A DNA stretch of 64,000 nucleotides from Tistrella mobilis KA081020-065 (GTDB lineage: Bacteria > Pseudomonadota > Alphaproteobacteria > Tistrellales > Tistrellaceae). The notes under the pieces were generated by a model, which saw nothing but the letters and a program-made list of their open reading frames with translations, was not told the DNA's origin and ran no database searches. Positions within the stretch are counted from its first letter, which is position 1. Each line of letters starts with the position of its first letter. The DNA lies in the NCBI RefSeq assembly GCF_000264455.2, contig NC_017957.2, positions 558,001 through 622,000 of the forward strand. The letters are read 5' to 3'. Shown here piece by piece: positions 17,606 to 26,474 of the stretch. Both the position numbers and the translations under genes were made by a program.

Positions 17606-18946
17606 ATGGACCCTTACCTCCTCGGACTTGTCGGACTCGGCATGTCGTTGGTGCTTATCGCCCTCCGGGTACCGATCGCCTTTGCCCTGGGCGTCGTCGC
17701 GGTCGTCTGCATCTTCCTGTTCTTTGCCTTGTCGGGCGGCGGTGAGCCGCGCTTCGCGATGGCGGTCGTGCCGGCGATGACGCTGGCATCGGGAACGGTG
17801 TTCGAGCTTTTCCACAGCTACGAACTGACGGCGATCCCGATGTTCGTGGCGCTTGGGCATGTCTGCTTCCGGGCGGGTATCACCAGCGACATCTACTTCG
17901 CGGCCCGTGTCTGGCTCGCCCGGATTCCGGGAGGGCTGGCGATGGCATCGGTCCTGGGCTGCGGCGGCTTTGCCGCGATCTCAGGGTCGAGCCTCGCCTG
18001 CGCGGCAACCATGGGTCGGGTGGCGGTGCCGGAGATGCTCCGCTTCGGCTATGACCAGCGGCTGGCCGCAGGCTCCGTCGCGGCGGCCGGCACGTTGGGC
18101 TCCCTGATACCCCCCGGTATCCTGTTCATCCTCTATGGTCTCTTCGCAGAACAATCCGTCGCGAAGCTGTTCATGGCCGGCGTCATGCCGGGCCTGATCT
18201 CGCTGGTGGGCTATTGGGTGGTGATCGGGATCTGGACCAGCCTGCGTCCGGGCCATGCCCCGGCAGCCGAAAGACAGTTCACCATCTCGGAACGTGTCAC
18301 GGCAATGCTGCGTGCCTGGCCGGCGGCCATGATCTTCGCCATCATCGTCGGTGGCATCTACGGCGGCATCTTCACCGCCACCGAGGCGGCTGCCGTCAGC
18401 TTCGCGACCGGTACCGTGATCGCCTTCGCCACCCGCCGTATCACCATGGGCGGGTTCATCGCCGCGCTGGGCGAAACCGCCAGTCAGACGGCCGCGATCT
18501 TCCTGATTGCAGGGGCTGCGAAGATCTTCGTTTCGTTCGTGTCCCTGACCGGCATTGCCCATGTGATGGTCGATCTGGTGCAACTCGCCGATCCGGGGCC
18601 GGTTCTCCTGCTGGTGGGGGTGGCCGTGGTCTATCTGGTGCTCGGTATGTTTCTCGACCCGCTGGGCATCCTGCTGCTGACCCTGCCTTTCGTCCTGCCT
18701 CTCATCGAACAGAACGGCTTCGATCTGATCTGGTTCGGCGTGATCCTGGTCAAGCTCCTGGAGATGGGACTGATCACGCCGCCGGTGGGTCTGAACGTCT
18801 TCGTGCTCGCCAGCGTCACGGAGCCGAAGGTCGCAATCGAAAAGGTGTTCGCCGGCGTGATGCCCTTCTTCCTCATGGACATCGTGGTCCTGGGGCTGCT
18901 GCTCGCTTTTCCGGTCCTGTCGCTCTGGCTGGGCGGGGCGATCTGA
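17606..18946 (+). CDS. dctM: TRAP transporter large permease DctM
   Basis: A 446-residue protein of about 12 hydrophobic helices. Signatures include the G-G-F-A-A-I-S-G-S-S-L-A-C-A-A-T-M-G block, G-T-L-G-S-L-I-P-P-G-I-L-F-I-L-Y-G and the C-terminal I-T-P-P-V-G-L-N-V-F-V. It is the Na+-coupled channel subunit of the TRAP system. Ends about 23 bases before a strong hairpin. Family assignment is secure and length is normal. Confidence 0.95.
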   Translation: MDPYLLGLVGLGMSLVLIALRVPIAFALGVVAVVCIFLFFALSGGGEPRFAMAVVPAMTLASGTVFELFHSYELTAIPMFVALGHVCFRAGITSDIYFAARVWLARIPGGLAMASVLGCGGFAAISGSSLACAATMGRVAVPEMLRFGYDQRLAAGSVAAAGTLGSLIPPGILFILYGLFAEQSVAKLFMAGVMPGLISLVGYWVVIGIWTSLRPGHAPAAERQFTISERVTAMLRAWPAAMIFAIIVGGIYGGIFTATEAAAVSFATGTVIAFATRRITMGGFIAALGETASQTAAIFLIAGAAKIFVSFVSLTGIAHVMVDLVQLADPGPVLLLVGVAVVYLVLGMFLDPLGILLLTLPFVLPLIEQNGFDLIWFGVILVKLLEMGLITPPVGLNVFVLASVTEPKVAIEKVFAGVMPFFLMDIVVLGLLLAFPVLSLWLGGAI

Positions 18947-18969
18947 TCATCATCACCGGTCAAAAAAAG

Positions 18970-18997
18970 ACGCCCCGCAGAACCGACTGCGGGGCGT
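18970..18997. terminator. Rho-independent terminator between convergent operons
   Basis: An 11-base perfect stem, ACGCCCCGCAG at 18970-18980 with its complement at 18987-18997, has a 6-base loop. A run of seven A before the stem becomes a T run on the minus strand, so it is strongest for the leftward operon. It lies 23 bases after dctM, so it may serve both. The rest of the 18947-19180 gap shows nothing else clear. Confidence 0.85.
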
Positions 18998-19180
18998 TCT
19001 TCCGCGGGCCATCCCGAGGGAGGCAACGGGTGGTCATGGCGGAAAAGTGACGTCTGAGGAGAGCCGGATCGGCATCCCGCCGCGGGTCTGTCCGCCTTGC
19101 GGCCTCAGGGCCCCGGCAGTTGACGGAGGGCGGGCTCCGGGGCGAAGACCGCCCCGGGACGGAGCGGGACGCCCCGTCGG

Positions 19181-20341
19181 TCACCAGCGATCTTCGCGCG
19201 TGAACAGGTCGCGGCCGATGATCTGCTTCATGACTTCGGCAGCACCGCCGGCAATGCGGGTGATGCGCGCGTCGACATAGGCGCGGGCGATGGGATATTC
19301 CTCCATATAGCCATAGCCGCCGAAGAACTGCAGGCACTGGTCCACCGTTTTGCAGTGCAGGTCCGTCGCCAGCAGTTTGACCTTTGCCGCGTCGACCGGA
19401 TCCAGATCACCAGCCATGAAGCGGGCGATGCACCAGTCGACGAACACCCGCACCCCGGTCACCTCGGCATCGAGCGCTGCCAGCACGAACTGCGTGTTCT
19501 GGAAATCGGCGAGGGTGTGGTCGAAGGCCTTGCGTTCCCGGGTATAGTCGACCGTCCAGCGGATGGCGCGTTCGGCCACCGTAACGCTGCGGATCGCCTG
19601 GGTCAGACGTTCCTGGGCGAGCTTGGTCATCATCATCGCGAAGCCGCGGTTCTCGTCACCCAGCCGGTTGGCAACCGGCACCCGGACATCGGCATAGAAC
19701 AGTTCCGAGGTGTCCTGGGCTTTGAGGCCGATCTTGTCGAGATTCCGGCCTCGCCTGAAACCGGGCGTATCGGTCGGAACCACGATCAGGCTGATGCCTC
19801 TGGCCCCGGCCTCGGGATCGGTTCTGCTGGCCGTGACCACCAGATCCGCGTTCTGGCCGTTGGAGATGTACACCTTCTGGCCGTCCAGCACGTAGTGATC
19901 GCCGTCACGCCGTGCCCTGAGGCGAATGTTCTTGGCATCGCTGCCGGCGCCCGGCTCGGTTATCGCAATGGCGCCGATGGCCTCTCCGCGCGCCATGCGC
20001 GGCAGCCAGTGGCGCTTCGTCTCTTCGGTGCCCCAGGCCAGGATGTAGGGGGCCACCATTTCCGAGTGGACCATGAAGCCCGGACCGGACATGCCGGCAC
20101 GCGCCAGCTCCTCGATCACCACGACGTTGTAGAGCCAGTCTGCGCCGGCCCCGCCATAGGCTTCGGGGAGATTGCAGCACAGCATGCCCATCTCGCCGGC
20201 CCGCCGCCAGATGTCGCGCGGAACGATCTTTGCGGCTTCCCACGCGGCATGATGGGGAACGAGTTCCGTTTCAACGAAGCGCCGGACGGAGGCCCGGAAC
20301 TGGTCGTGCCCGGAAGAGAAGAGGGTCCGTGTCATGGTCAT
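19181..20341 (-). CDS. Acyl-CoA dehydrogenase
   Basis: A 386-residue full-length acyl-CoA dehydrogenase. Conserved blocks are I-T-E-P-G-A-G-S-D-A, D-G-Q-K-V-Y-I-S-N-G, K-A-F-D-H-T-L-A-D-F-Q-N-T-Q, and the long-chain/branched signature Q-F-F-G-G-Y-G-Y-M-E-E-Y-P-I-A-R followed by R-I-A-G-G-A-A-E-V-M. The ATG overlaps the thiolase stop (ATGA at 20338-20341), so it follows the thiolase in a three-gene leftward operon. It would oxidise an acyl-CoA with ETF as acceptor. Confidence 0.93.
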   Translation of the reverse strand: MTMTRTLFSSGHDQFRASVRRFVETELVPHHAAWEAAKIVPRDIWRRAGEMGMLCCNLPEAYGGAGADWLYNVVVIEELARAGMSGPGFMVHSEMVAPYILAWGTEETKRHWLPRMARGEAIGAIAITEPGAGSDAKNIRLRARRDGDHYVLDGQKVYISNGQNADLVVTASRTDPEAGARGISLIVVPTDTPGFRRGRNLDKIGLKAQDTSELFYADVRVPVANRLGDENRGFAMMMTKLAQERLTQAIRSVTVAERAIRWTVDYTRERKAFDHTLADFQNTQFVLAALDAEVTGVRVFVDWCIARFMAGDLDPVDAAKVKLLATDLHCKTVDQCLQFFGGYGYMEEYPIARAYVDARITRIAGGAAEVMKQIIGRDLFTREDRW

Positions 20342-21540
20342 GCGTGCAGCCCCAGGATCGAGATCGCCGCGATCCCCTGATACGGCACCCCCCCCAGATT
20401 GTGGGAAAGGCCGAAGGCGGGGGCGGGAAGCTGCCGGGGCCCCGCACGGCCGAGCAGCTGGTTGTAGTTCTCGTATGCCATCCGGAGGCCCGACGCGCCG
20501 ATCGGATGACCGAAGCATTTGAGGCCACCATCGACCTGGCAGGGCACGCCACCACCCTCGCGGTCATAGAAGCCGTCGAGCACGTCATGGACCGCACGGC
20601 CTTCCTCGGAGATAAACAGGTCCTCCATCGTCACCAGTTCCGTGATCGAGAAGCAGTCATGGACCTCCATCAGCCCGATCTGCCGGCGAGGATCGGTGAT
20701 CCCGGCTTCTTCATAGGCTCGACGGGCGGCAACGCGGGTGTTGCGGACATGGCTGCCATCCCAGCCGCTGGTGGCGGTCTCGATCCCCGAGCTGATCGAG
20801 AGCTGGATTGCCTTGATGGTCACCATGTCCCGGCGGCCGAGCGACCGGGCGATTTCCGGCGTGGTGACGATTGCGGCCGCGGCACCGTCGCTGACGCCGC
20901 AGCAATCGAACAGGCCGAGCGGTTCGGCAATCATCGGGGCCTGGAGAATGGTATCCATCGGCACCGGCTTGCGCAGATGCGCCTTGGGGCTGAGCACGCC
21001 GTTCTGATGGCTTTTCCAGGAGACATGCGCGATGCCGCGTTTCAGATCCTCCTTCGAAATGCCGTGGCGCGCACGATAGCCGGCGGCGAGCTGGGCGAAG
21101 CCGGCCGGCGCCGACCCCATGGGCAGCCAGAGATCGTTGAAAGTGCCCTTGTATGGCGGCGGCAGTCCGCCGTAGCCGGTATCCTTCAGCTTCTCGGCGC
21201 CGACCGCGAGAGCGATGTCGACGGCACCCGAGGCGACCGCATAGGCGGCGCCGCGCAGTGCCTCGGTGCCAGTCGCACACATGTTCTCCACCCGCGAGAC
21301 CGGGATGCCGTCCAGGCGCAGCGCCATGGAGGCGGGTATTGCGGAGTTGCCGACGTTGACCTGATCGATGCAGGCGCCGAACCATGCCGCCTCGATGCGA
21401 TCCTTCTCGATGCCCGCATCGGTGAGAGCTTCGTCGAAGGCTTCGGCGAGAAGGCCGTCGGTCCCGACGTCCCAACGCTCACCGAACCTTGAGCACCCCA
21501 TTCCGATGATTGCGACCTTGTCTTTGATGCCGGTTGCCAT
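20338..21540 (-). CDS. SCP2-type thiolase (acetyl-CoA acetyltransferase family)
   Basis: A 400-residue thiolase-fold protein. The nucleophile Cys88 is in V-E-N-M-C-A-T-G-T-E, and the C-terminus has E-V-H-D-C-F-S-I-T-E and G-H-P-I-G-A-S-G. These are features of sterol-carrier-protein-x and lipid-transfer thiolases, which cleave branched or steroid-derived 3-oxoacyl-CoA. GGGGAGGAAAAC precedes the ATG, which fixes the start. Immediately upstream is a KAS/HMGS-like protein with a zinc-ribbon/OB domain. Thiolases of this class commonly pair with such DUF35 proteins, so a complex or aldol-lyase activity is possible. Confidence 0.9.
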   Translation of the reverse strand: MATGIKDKVAIIGMGCSRFGERWDVGTDGLLAEAFDEALTDAGIEKDRIEAAWFGACIDQVNVGNSAIPASMALRLDGIPVSRVENMCATGTEALRGAAYAVASGAVDIALAVGAEKLKDTGYGGLPPPYKGTFNDLWLPMGSAPAGFAQLAAGYRARHGISKEDLKRGIAHVSWKSHQNGVLSPKAHLRKPVPMDTILQAPMIAEPLGLFDCCGVSDGAAAAIVTTPEIARSLGRRDMVTIKAIQLSISSGIETATSGWDGSHVRNTRVAARRAYEEAGITDPRRQIGLMEVHDCFSITELVTMEDLFISEEGRAVHDVLDGFYDREGGGVPCQVDGGLKCFGHPIGASGLRMAYENYNQLLGRAGPRQLPAPAFGLSHNLGGVPYQGIAAISILGLHA

Positions 21541-21569
21541 GTTTTCCTCCCCGGGCGTGCCGCCCGACC

Positions 21570-23018
21570 TCAACCAGGAAGGGCGACGGGGGTCGCCTTC
21601 CAGAAATAGCGCCGGAACCCGCGGACCGTGTCGGTCTGCTTGATCCGACAGACCATGCGCAGCGGCATTCCCGTGTCGAGCACGCCGGTGGGAACGTCCA
21701 CGATCTCCATCAGCAGACGCGCGCCGTTGCGGAACTGGACGAAGCCGACATGGAGCGGTGGTGCCGGATGGTAGGACAGCCAGTCGGCGGTGCAGGTCAT
21801 CAGTTCAGCGGGTTCGTCGGCCAGGGATACCCGGCTGAAATCCCGGGCAGGCGTACCGCAGCCGGGTGTCACGCAATAGGCGAGCTGCGGGAACTGCACC
21901 GCGCCGCAGGCCGGACAGCGGCCGGCGGTAAAGGCCGCGAGCTGATCGGCGGTGCGATAGGCTTCCGTCAGGGCCGGCTTGTCGTTCTTCTCGCCACGCA
22001 TGCCCCAGTCCGGACGGATTTCGCCGTAAAAGGACAGCATGCGCAGATAGTCGTCGGTCGGCAGACGGTCGGACAGAGCGCCGCTGACCCCACGCGCACC
22101 GGCCATCGCGGGTGTGCGGCCGCTCGCCTCCAGGATGAGGGCATCTGCACCCTGGCCGAAGCCCACGAGCAGGATCCGGTCACCGGGGGCGGCGGTTTCG
22201 AGCACGGCACCCAGCATCAGCAGGGCGTGGGCGGTGCCGGTGTAGCCACAATCGTCGTCGAGCGGATCGGCGACGTCGCCTTTGAAGCCCAGCGTCCGCG
22301 CGACCGATGCTGCCGCACCGCGGATCGTCGCCGGCATGACGAAGTGGTGGATATCCCCGATGGTCAGCCCTGCCGAAGCGAGGGCGGCATTGACGGCCTT
22401 TGGCACGATCTTTCCGAAGCCCTCGTCGCGGATCCAGCGTTCCTCCCAGACATAGTCATGGGGCTGGTCCGAGGGGCGGAAGTGATCGGCAAAGGACGTG
22501 CTGATGCCGGCGGATCCCAGAAGACGGGCGATCACGTCCCCGCTGCCGAAGGCGACCGCGGCGGCTCCTGCACCGCAGATCTGTTCCAGCGCGCTGGCGG
22601 GCTGCGTCCGGGGGCGGTCGGCGGCGATGAGCAGCATGCCGTCCTGTTTCCGCGCAAATGCATCGATCAGTGCGGTGGTGGCTGCACGCTGCGAGCCCGT
22701 GCGATCGTCGCTGCGGACGGAAGGATCCAGATCGAGCGCCGCGGCGACGAGCCCCGCATTTGAGAAGTCGGCGTAAGGCAGGGTTGTGGAGGCGAGGGTC
22801 AGGGACGTCACTGCGGCGCGGCTTTCGCCATGGCCGAGGGCATCCCTGGCGGCCTCCACCGCCATCGTCACGCTGTCTTCATCCCAACTGCAGAAGGCCC
22901 GGTAGCCTTTCCCTTTCGGGGAAGCGCCGGTCATCCATCGGTGAGCCGTGCCGATCGCCTGCCGCGACAGCCTGAGGCGCGGGACACAGGCCCCGAACGC
23001 GGTGATGCCGAAGGTCAT
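21570..23018 (-). CDS. KAS III/HMG-CoA synthase-like protein fused to DUF35 zinc-ribbon/OB domain
   Basis: A 482-residue two-part protein. Residues 1 to about 330 have the thiolase-superfamily fold of HMG-CoA synthase-like enzymes, with the D-P-S-V-R-S-D-D-R-T-G-S-Q-R-A block; the nucleophile position is Ser109 instead of Cys. The last 120 residues contain a rubredoxin-like zinc ribbon, F-T-A-G-R-C-P-A-C-G and C-V-T-P-G-C, then an OB fold. A non-condensing or scaffold function is likely with no Cys. GGGAGGAAAA precedes the ATG. First gene of the operon with the thiolase and dehydrogenase. Confidence 0.85.
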   Translation of the reverse strand: MTFGITAFGACVPRLRLSRQAIGTAHRWMTGASPKGKGYRAFCSWDEDSVTMAVEAARDALGHGESRAAVTSLTLASTTLPYADFSNAGLVAAALDLDPSVRSDDRTGSQRAATTALIDAFARKQDGMLLIAADRPRTQPASALEQICGAGAAAVAFGSGDVIARLLGSAGISTSFADHFRPSDQPHDYVWEERWIRDEGFGKIVPKAVNAALASAGLTIGDIHHFVMPATIRGAAASVARTLGFKGDVADPLDDDCGYTGTAHALLMLGAVLETAAPGDRILLVGFGQGADALILEASGRTPAMAGARGVSGALSDRLPTDDYLRMLSFYGEIRPDWGMRGEKNDKPALTEAYRTADQLAAFTAGRCPACGAVQFPQLAYCVTPGCGTPARDFSRVSLADEPAELMTCTADWLSYHPAPPLHVGFVQFRNGARLLMEIVDVPTGVLDTGMPLRMVCRIKQTDTVRGFRRYFWKATPVALPG

Positions 23019-23087
23019 TTTTCCTCCCGGGATGATGGACTGGGCCGGTGGCCCTGAGGCCGCCGCATTCCGGCCGGGCCACATGAA

Positions 23088-23109
23088 GTACACAAGCTAA
23101 CTATTAGCT
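23088..23109. promoter_or_regulatory. Operator-like dyads in divergent promoter
   Basis: The gap between the KAS-like operon and the racemase operon contains GTACACAAGCTAAC (23088-23101), loosely like the GTA-N8-TAC sites at 9942, 15661 and 15750. It overlaps a perfect repeat AGCTAA-CTA-TTAGCT (23095-23109). It may bind the same regulator or a second one. Confidence 0.4.
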
Positions 23110-23215
23110 AGCATTTTCCAACGCGGGCTGCCACCATAAAACATGAACGGACCGGCGACGGGCGGCAGCCCGCTCGCGGTGAATGCGGATCCATGACAGA
23201 AGGACATACGAGGTG

Positions 23216-24325
23216 ATGCCGTATCCGGAGGCGACTGCTGGCGGACCTCTCCGCGGTGTGCGCGTGGTGGAATTCGCCGGGATCGGACCGGCGCCGTTTG
23301 CAGCGATGGTGCTGGCGGATCTGGGGGCAGAGGTGGTCAGGATCGGCCGTCCGGGAGAGCCGGCGCGGCCTCATGACTTCATGTCGCGTGGCAAGGGCCT
23401 CATGACGCTTGATCTCAAGGATCCGGCGGACCGGGAGACGGCGCGGGCACTTGCCCTGACGGCAGAGGTGCTGATCGAAGGCAATCGCCCGGGTGTGATG
23501 GAGCGCCTGGGGTTGGGCCCGGACGATCTGCTCGCGAAGGCGCCGCGGCTGGTCTACGGTCGGATGACCGGCTGGGGACAGGCCGGGCCGCTGGCCTCGA
23601 CTGCCGGACATGACATCAACTACGTCGCCGTCACCGGGATGCTCGATGCCCTGGGCGCCGAGGGGCGCAAACCCGCGATACCGCTCAACCTGATCGGCGA
23701 CCTGGGCGGCGGGGCGATGTTTCTCGTCGCGGGCATTCTGGCCGCGCTGTTCGATGCCATGCGCAGCGGCCGTGGCCAGGTCGTGGATGCGGCGATCGTC
23801 GACGGGGTCAATCTCTTCGCGGGCGTCTTTCATATGCTTCGGGCCCAGGGGCGCTGGCCGGGGCGGCCGGGGACCAACCTCCTGGACGGTGGCGCGCCCT
23901 TCTACGACACCTATCGCTGTGCCGACGGGAAGTATGTCGCGATCGGCCCGCTCGAACCTCAGTTCTATGCCGAGCTGTTGCGACGGCTCGATGTCTGTGA
24001 TCCGCGCGCCTTCCAGCGCGACGACAGGACGTCGTGGCCGGAGCTGAAAACAATGTTCGCGCGCCTCTTTGCCACCCGTGACCGGGATGCCTGGTGCGCC
24101 CTGCTGGAAGGCAGCGATGCCTGTTTTGCGCCGGTACTCGAACTCGATGAAGTGCCGGACCATCCGCATCATCAGGCGCGTGAAGCGTTTCATCAGACTG
24201 ACGGCGTCCTGCATCCCGCACCGGCGCCGCGCTTCTCGGCAACCCCCGCGGCGCGCCCGGCGATGGGGGAACCGGTCGATCCGGACGACCTTCTGACCCG
24301 CTGGTCAACCGCCGCCGGCGCCTGA
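23216..24325 (+). CDS. Alpha-methylacyl-CoA racemase (CaiB/BaiF family)
   Basis: A 369-residue CoA-transferase family III protein. It has A-D-L-G-A-E-V-V-R-I-G-R-P and the catalytic pair of the racemase branch: His132 in G-H-D-I-N-Y and Asp162 in L-I-G-D-L-G-G-G. The 30-residue spacing equals that of the His126/Asp156 pair of Mycobacterium MCR. Such enzymes interconvert (2R)- and (2S)-2-methylacyl-CoA, which lets a stereospecific dehydrogenase use both. It is followed by an acyl-CoA dehydrogenase and a crotonase, so the pathway probably handles 2-methyl-branched acyl-CoAs. The ATG at 23216 is preceded by GAGGTG. Confidence 0.9.
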   Translation: MPYPEATAGGPLRGVRVVEFAGIGPAPFAAMVLADLGAEVVRIGRPGEPARPHDFMSRGKGLMTLDLKDPADRETARALALTAEVLIEGNRPGVMERLGLGPDDLLAKAPRLVYGRMTGWGQAGPLASTAGHDINYVAVTGMLDALGAEGRKPAIPLNLIGDLGGGAMFLVAGILAALFDAMRSGRGQVVDAAIVDGVNLFAGVFHMLRAQGRWPGRPGTNLLDGGAPFYDTYRCADGKYVAIGPLEPQFYAELLRRLDVCDPRAFQRDDRTSWPELKTMFARLFATRDRDAWCALLEGSDACFAPVLELDEVPDHPHHQAREAFHQTDGVLHPAPAPRFSATPAARPAMGEPVDPDDLLTRWSTAAGA

Positions 24326-24356
24326 TCCTTTTCATAATTCCCCCGGGAGGACATCA

Positions 24357-25523
24357 ATGGACATCGCTCTGACGGAAGAACAGACTGCAATTGATGCGGC
24401 AGTGCGCAAAATATGCAGTAACTTCAGTGACGAGTACTGGACGGAATGCGAAGAAGATCTGCGCTTTCCTGAAGAATACTATCAGGCCATGGCAAACGCG
24501 GGATTCCTCGGCATCACGATGCCCGAGGAACTGGGAGGCTCCGGGCTGGGCGTGACAGAAGCCGCGATCATGATGCATGCCGCTTCATCGAGTGGCGGCG
24601 GATATTCGGCGGCGTCAGCCATCCACATCAACCTGTTCGGCCCGCACGCCATTGTCGTCCACGGGACAGCCGAGCAGAAGCAGCGCTTCCTGACGCCGCT
24701 GATCCGGGGAGAGGAGAAGGCGTGTTTCGGCGTCACTGAGCCGGATGCCGGTCTCGATACCACCAGCATCAAGACCTTTGCGACGCGGGTCCCCGGCGGT
24801 TATCGCATCACCGGCCGCAAGATCTGGACGTCGACGGCACAGGTGGCATCGAAGATCCTGATTCTGGCACGCACCACGCCGAAAGACGCGTGCCGCAGGC
24901 CCACGGACGGGATGTCCCTGTTCTTCACGAACCTCGACCGGTCGAAGATCGAGGTGCGCCGGATCCACAAGCTGGGTCGGAACGCGGTCGATTCTAACGC
25001 GGTCTTCATTGACGATCTGTTCGTCTCCGAGGAAGACCGGATCGGTGAGGAAGGGCGCGGCTTCCACTACCTGCTCGACAGCCTGAATCCCGAGCGGATC
25101 CTGGTTTCGGCGGAATCGATCGGCCTGGGCCGGGATGCGCTGGCCCGCGCCGCCCGCTACGCCCGCGAGCGGATCGTCTTCGGCCGGCAGATCGGGCAGA
25201 ACCAGGGGATCCAGCACCCGTTGGCCGAATGCTGGATTCAGCTGGAATCCGCTTGGTGGATGTGTCTGCGCGCCGCATCGCTTTACGACGCCGGAAAGCC
25301 CTGCGGCGCCGAAGCGAATGCGGCCAAGTTCCTGGGCGGGCGCGCCGCATTCGATGCCTCGACCCGTGCGGTGCTGACCCATGGCGGGATGGGGTATGCG
25401 CGGGAATATCAGGTGGAACGCCTGTTCCGTGAATCCATCCTGCCGCGCATCGCCCCGGTGACGGAACAGCTCATCCTGTCGTTCATCGCTGAAAAAGTGC
25501 TGGACCTTCCGAAATCCTATTGA
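24357..25523 (+). CDS. Acyl-CoA dehydrogenase
   Basis: A 388-residue dehydrogenase. Conserved parts are F-G-V-T-E-P-D-A-G-L-D-T-T, G-R-K-I-W-T-S-T-A-Q, R-I-V-F-G-R-Q-I-G-Q-N-Q-G-I-Q-H and T-H-G-G-M-G-Y-A-R-E-Y. The last carries the helical position that holds the catalytic base in many isovaleryl- and branched-chain-type enzymes. It follows the racemase by 31 bases and could act on the (2S)-2-methylacyl-CoA that the racemase supplies. CGGGAGG precedes the ATG. Confidence 0.93.
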   Translation: MDIALTEEQTAIDAAVRKICSNFSDEYWTECEEDLRFPEEYYQAMANAGFLGITMPEELGGSGLGVTEAAIMMHAASSSGGGYSAASAIHINLFGPHAIVVHGTAEQKQRFLTPLIRGEEKACFGVTEPDAGLDTTSIKTFATRVPGGYRITGRKIWTSTAQVASKILILARTTPKDACRRPTDGMSLFFTNLDRSKIEVRRIHKLGRNAVDSNAVFIDDLFVSEEDRIGEEGRGFHYLLDSLNPERILVSAESIGLGRDALARAARYARERIVFGRQIGQNQGIQHPLAECWIQLESAWWMCLRAASLYDAGKPCGAEANAAKFLGGRAAFDASTRAVLTHGGMGYAREYQVERLFRESILPRIAPVTEQLILSFIAEKVLDLPKSY

Positions 25524-25555
25524 GCGGCATTCGTCCGCCCTGCGGGAGACCGATC

Positions 25556-26341
25556 ATGACCACCCCCGACTGGACCACCATTCAGGCAGAGATAGCCGAC
25601 AGCATCCTCACGCTGACGCTGAACCGGCCGGACCGCCTGAATGCCTTCGACCGGGTCATGCATCACGAATTGGGCGAGGCGATCGCCTATGCCGCCACGG
25701 CGCCTGGTATCCGGGTGATCGTCCTTACCGGAGCCGGACGCGCGTTCAGCGCCGGCGGGGACATGTCGCAGCCGCCGCCGGACATCGCGGCGTTTGCGGA
25801 AGAGGCTGAAGACGCCCGCAGGATCGTGTCCGGCATGCTGGATTGTGGCCGGCCGATCGTCTGCCGGATGAATGGCGATGCCATCGGCCTGGGTGCCACG
25901 GTCGCTCTGCTGTCCGACGTGGTCATTGCCGCGGACACTGCCCGGCTGGCTGACCCGCATGTGCGGGCGGGTCTGGTTGCCGGCGACGGCGGTGCGCTGA
26001 TCTGGCCCCTGATCTGCGGGATCATGAAGGCGAAATACTATCTTCTGACCGGCGACATGGTGGCGGCTCCCGAAGCTGAACGTCTGGGGCTTATCACCCG
26101 TGCTGTTCCCCCGGACGACCTCGACCGCGAAACATCGCGCATCGTCTCGATGCTCCTTGCCAACGCGCCTCTTGCCCTCAAATGGACCAAAAGAGCCATC
26201 AATGCGCATATGGACGGCTATGGCCGCCTTTTGTTTGAAACCTCTCTTGCCTGTGAAGGACTGACCATGATGTCGAAAGATCATTCTGAATTCCGGCGCG
26301 CGTTCATGGAGAAAAGAAAAGCAGGCTTTCTGGGGGCATGA
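25556..26341 (+). CDS. Enoyl-CoA hydratase/isomerase family protein
   Basis: A 261-residue crotonase-fold protein with F-S-A-G-G-D-M-S (64-71) and G-D-A-I-G-L-G-A-T-V-A-L. At the active site the first hydratase Glu is replaced (P-H-V-R-A-G), while Asp144 occupies the second position in V-A-G-D-G-G-A-L-I-W. This is the PaaG/ECI-like pattern shared with the protein at 5120-5935. It could isomerise or hydrate the product of the dehydrogenase. The stop of that gene lies about 30 bases upstream; CGGGAG precedes the ATG. Last gene before a terminator. Confidence 0.85.
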   Translation: MTTPDWTTIQAEIADSILTLTLNRPDRLNAFDRVMHHELGEAIAYAATAPGIRVIVLTGAGRAFSAGGDMSQPPPDIAAFAEEAEDARRIVSGMLDCGRPIVCRMNGDAIGLGATVALLSDVVIAADTARLADPHVRAGLVAGDGGALIWPLICGIMKAKYYLLTGDMVAAPEAERLGLITRAVPPDDLDRETSRIVSMLLANAPLALKWTKRAINAHMDGYGRLLFETSLACEGLTMMSKDHSEFRRAFMEKRKAGFLGA

Positions 26342-26418
26342 GATAAACCGGCATCGCCACGGGCCGTGCGACCCGGATCCTGCCCGCGGCCCGGCTGAGC
26401 CTGACGGGTGCCGGCGAC

Positions 26419-26454
26419 CGGATGGTGGCGGGCCGCCATTCCCGCCACCATCCG
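26419..26454. terminator. Bidirectional terminator hairpin
   Basis: A perfect 14-base stem (CGGATGGTGGCGGG at 26419-26432, complement at 26441-26454) with an 8-base loop lies between the convergent crotonase and AraC genes. No U run is evident. It marks the right border of the catabolic island. Confidence 0.78.
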
Positions 26455-26474
26455 CGCCTTCGAGACGCATCTCT

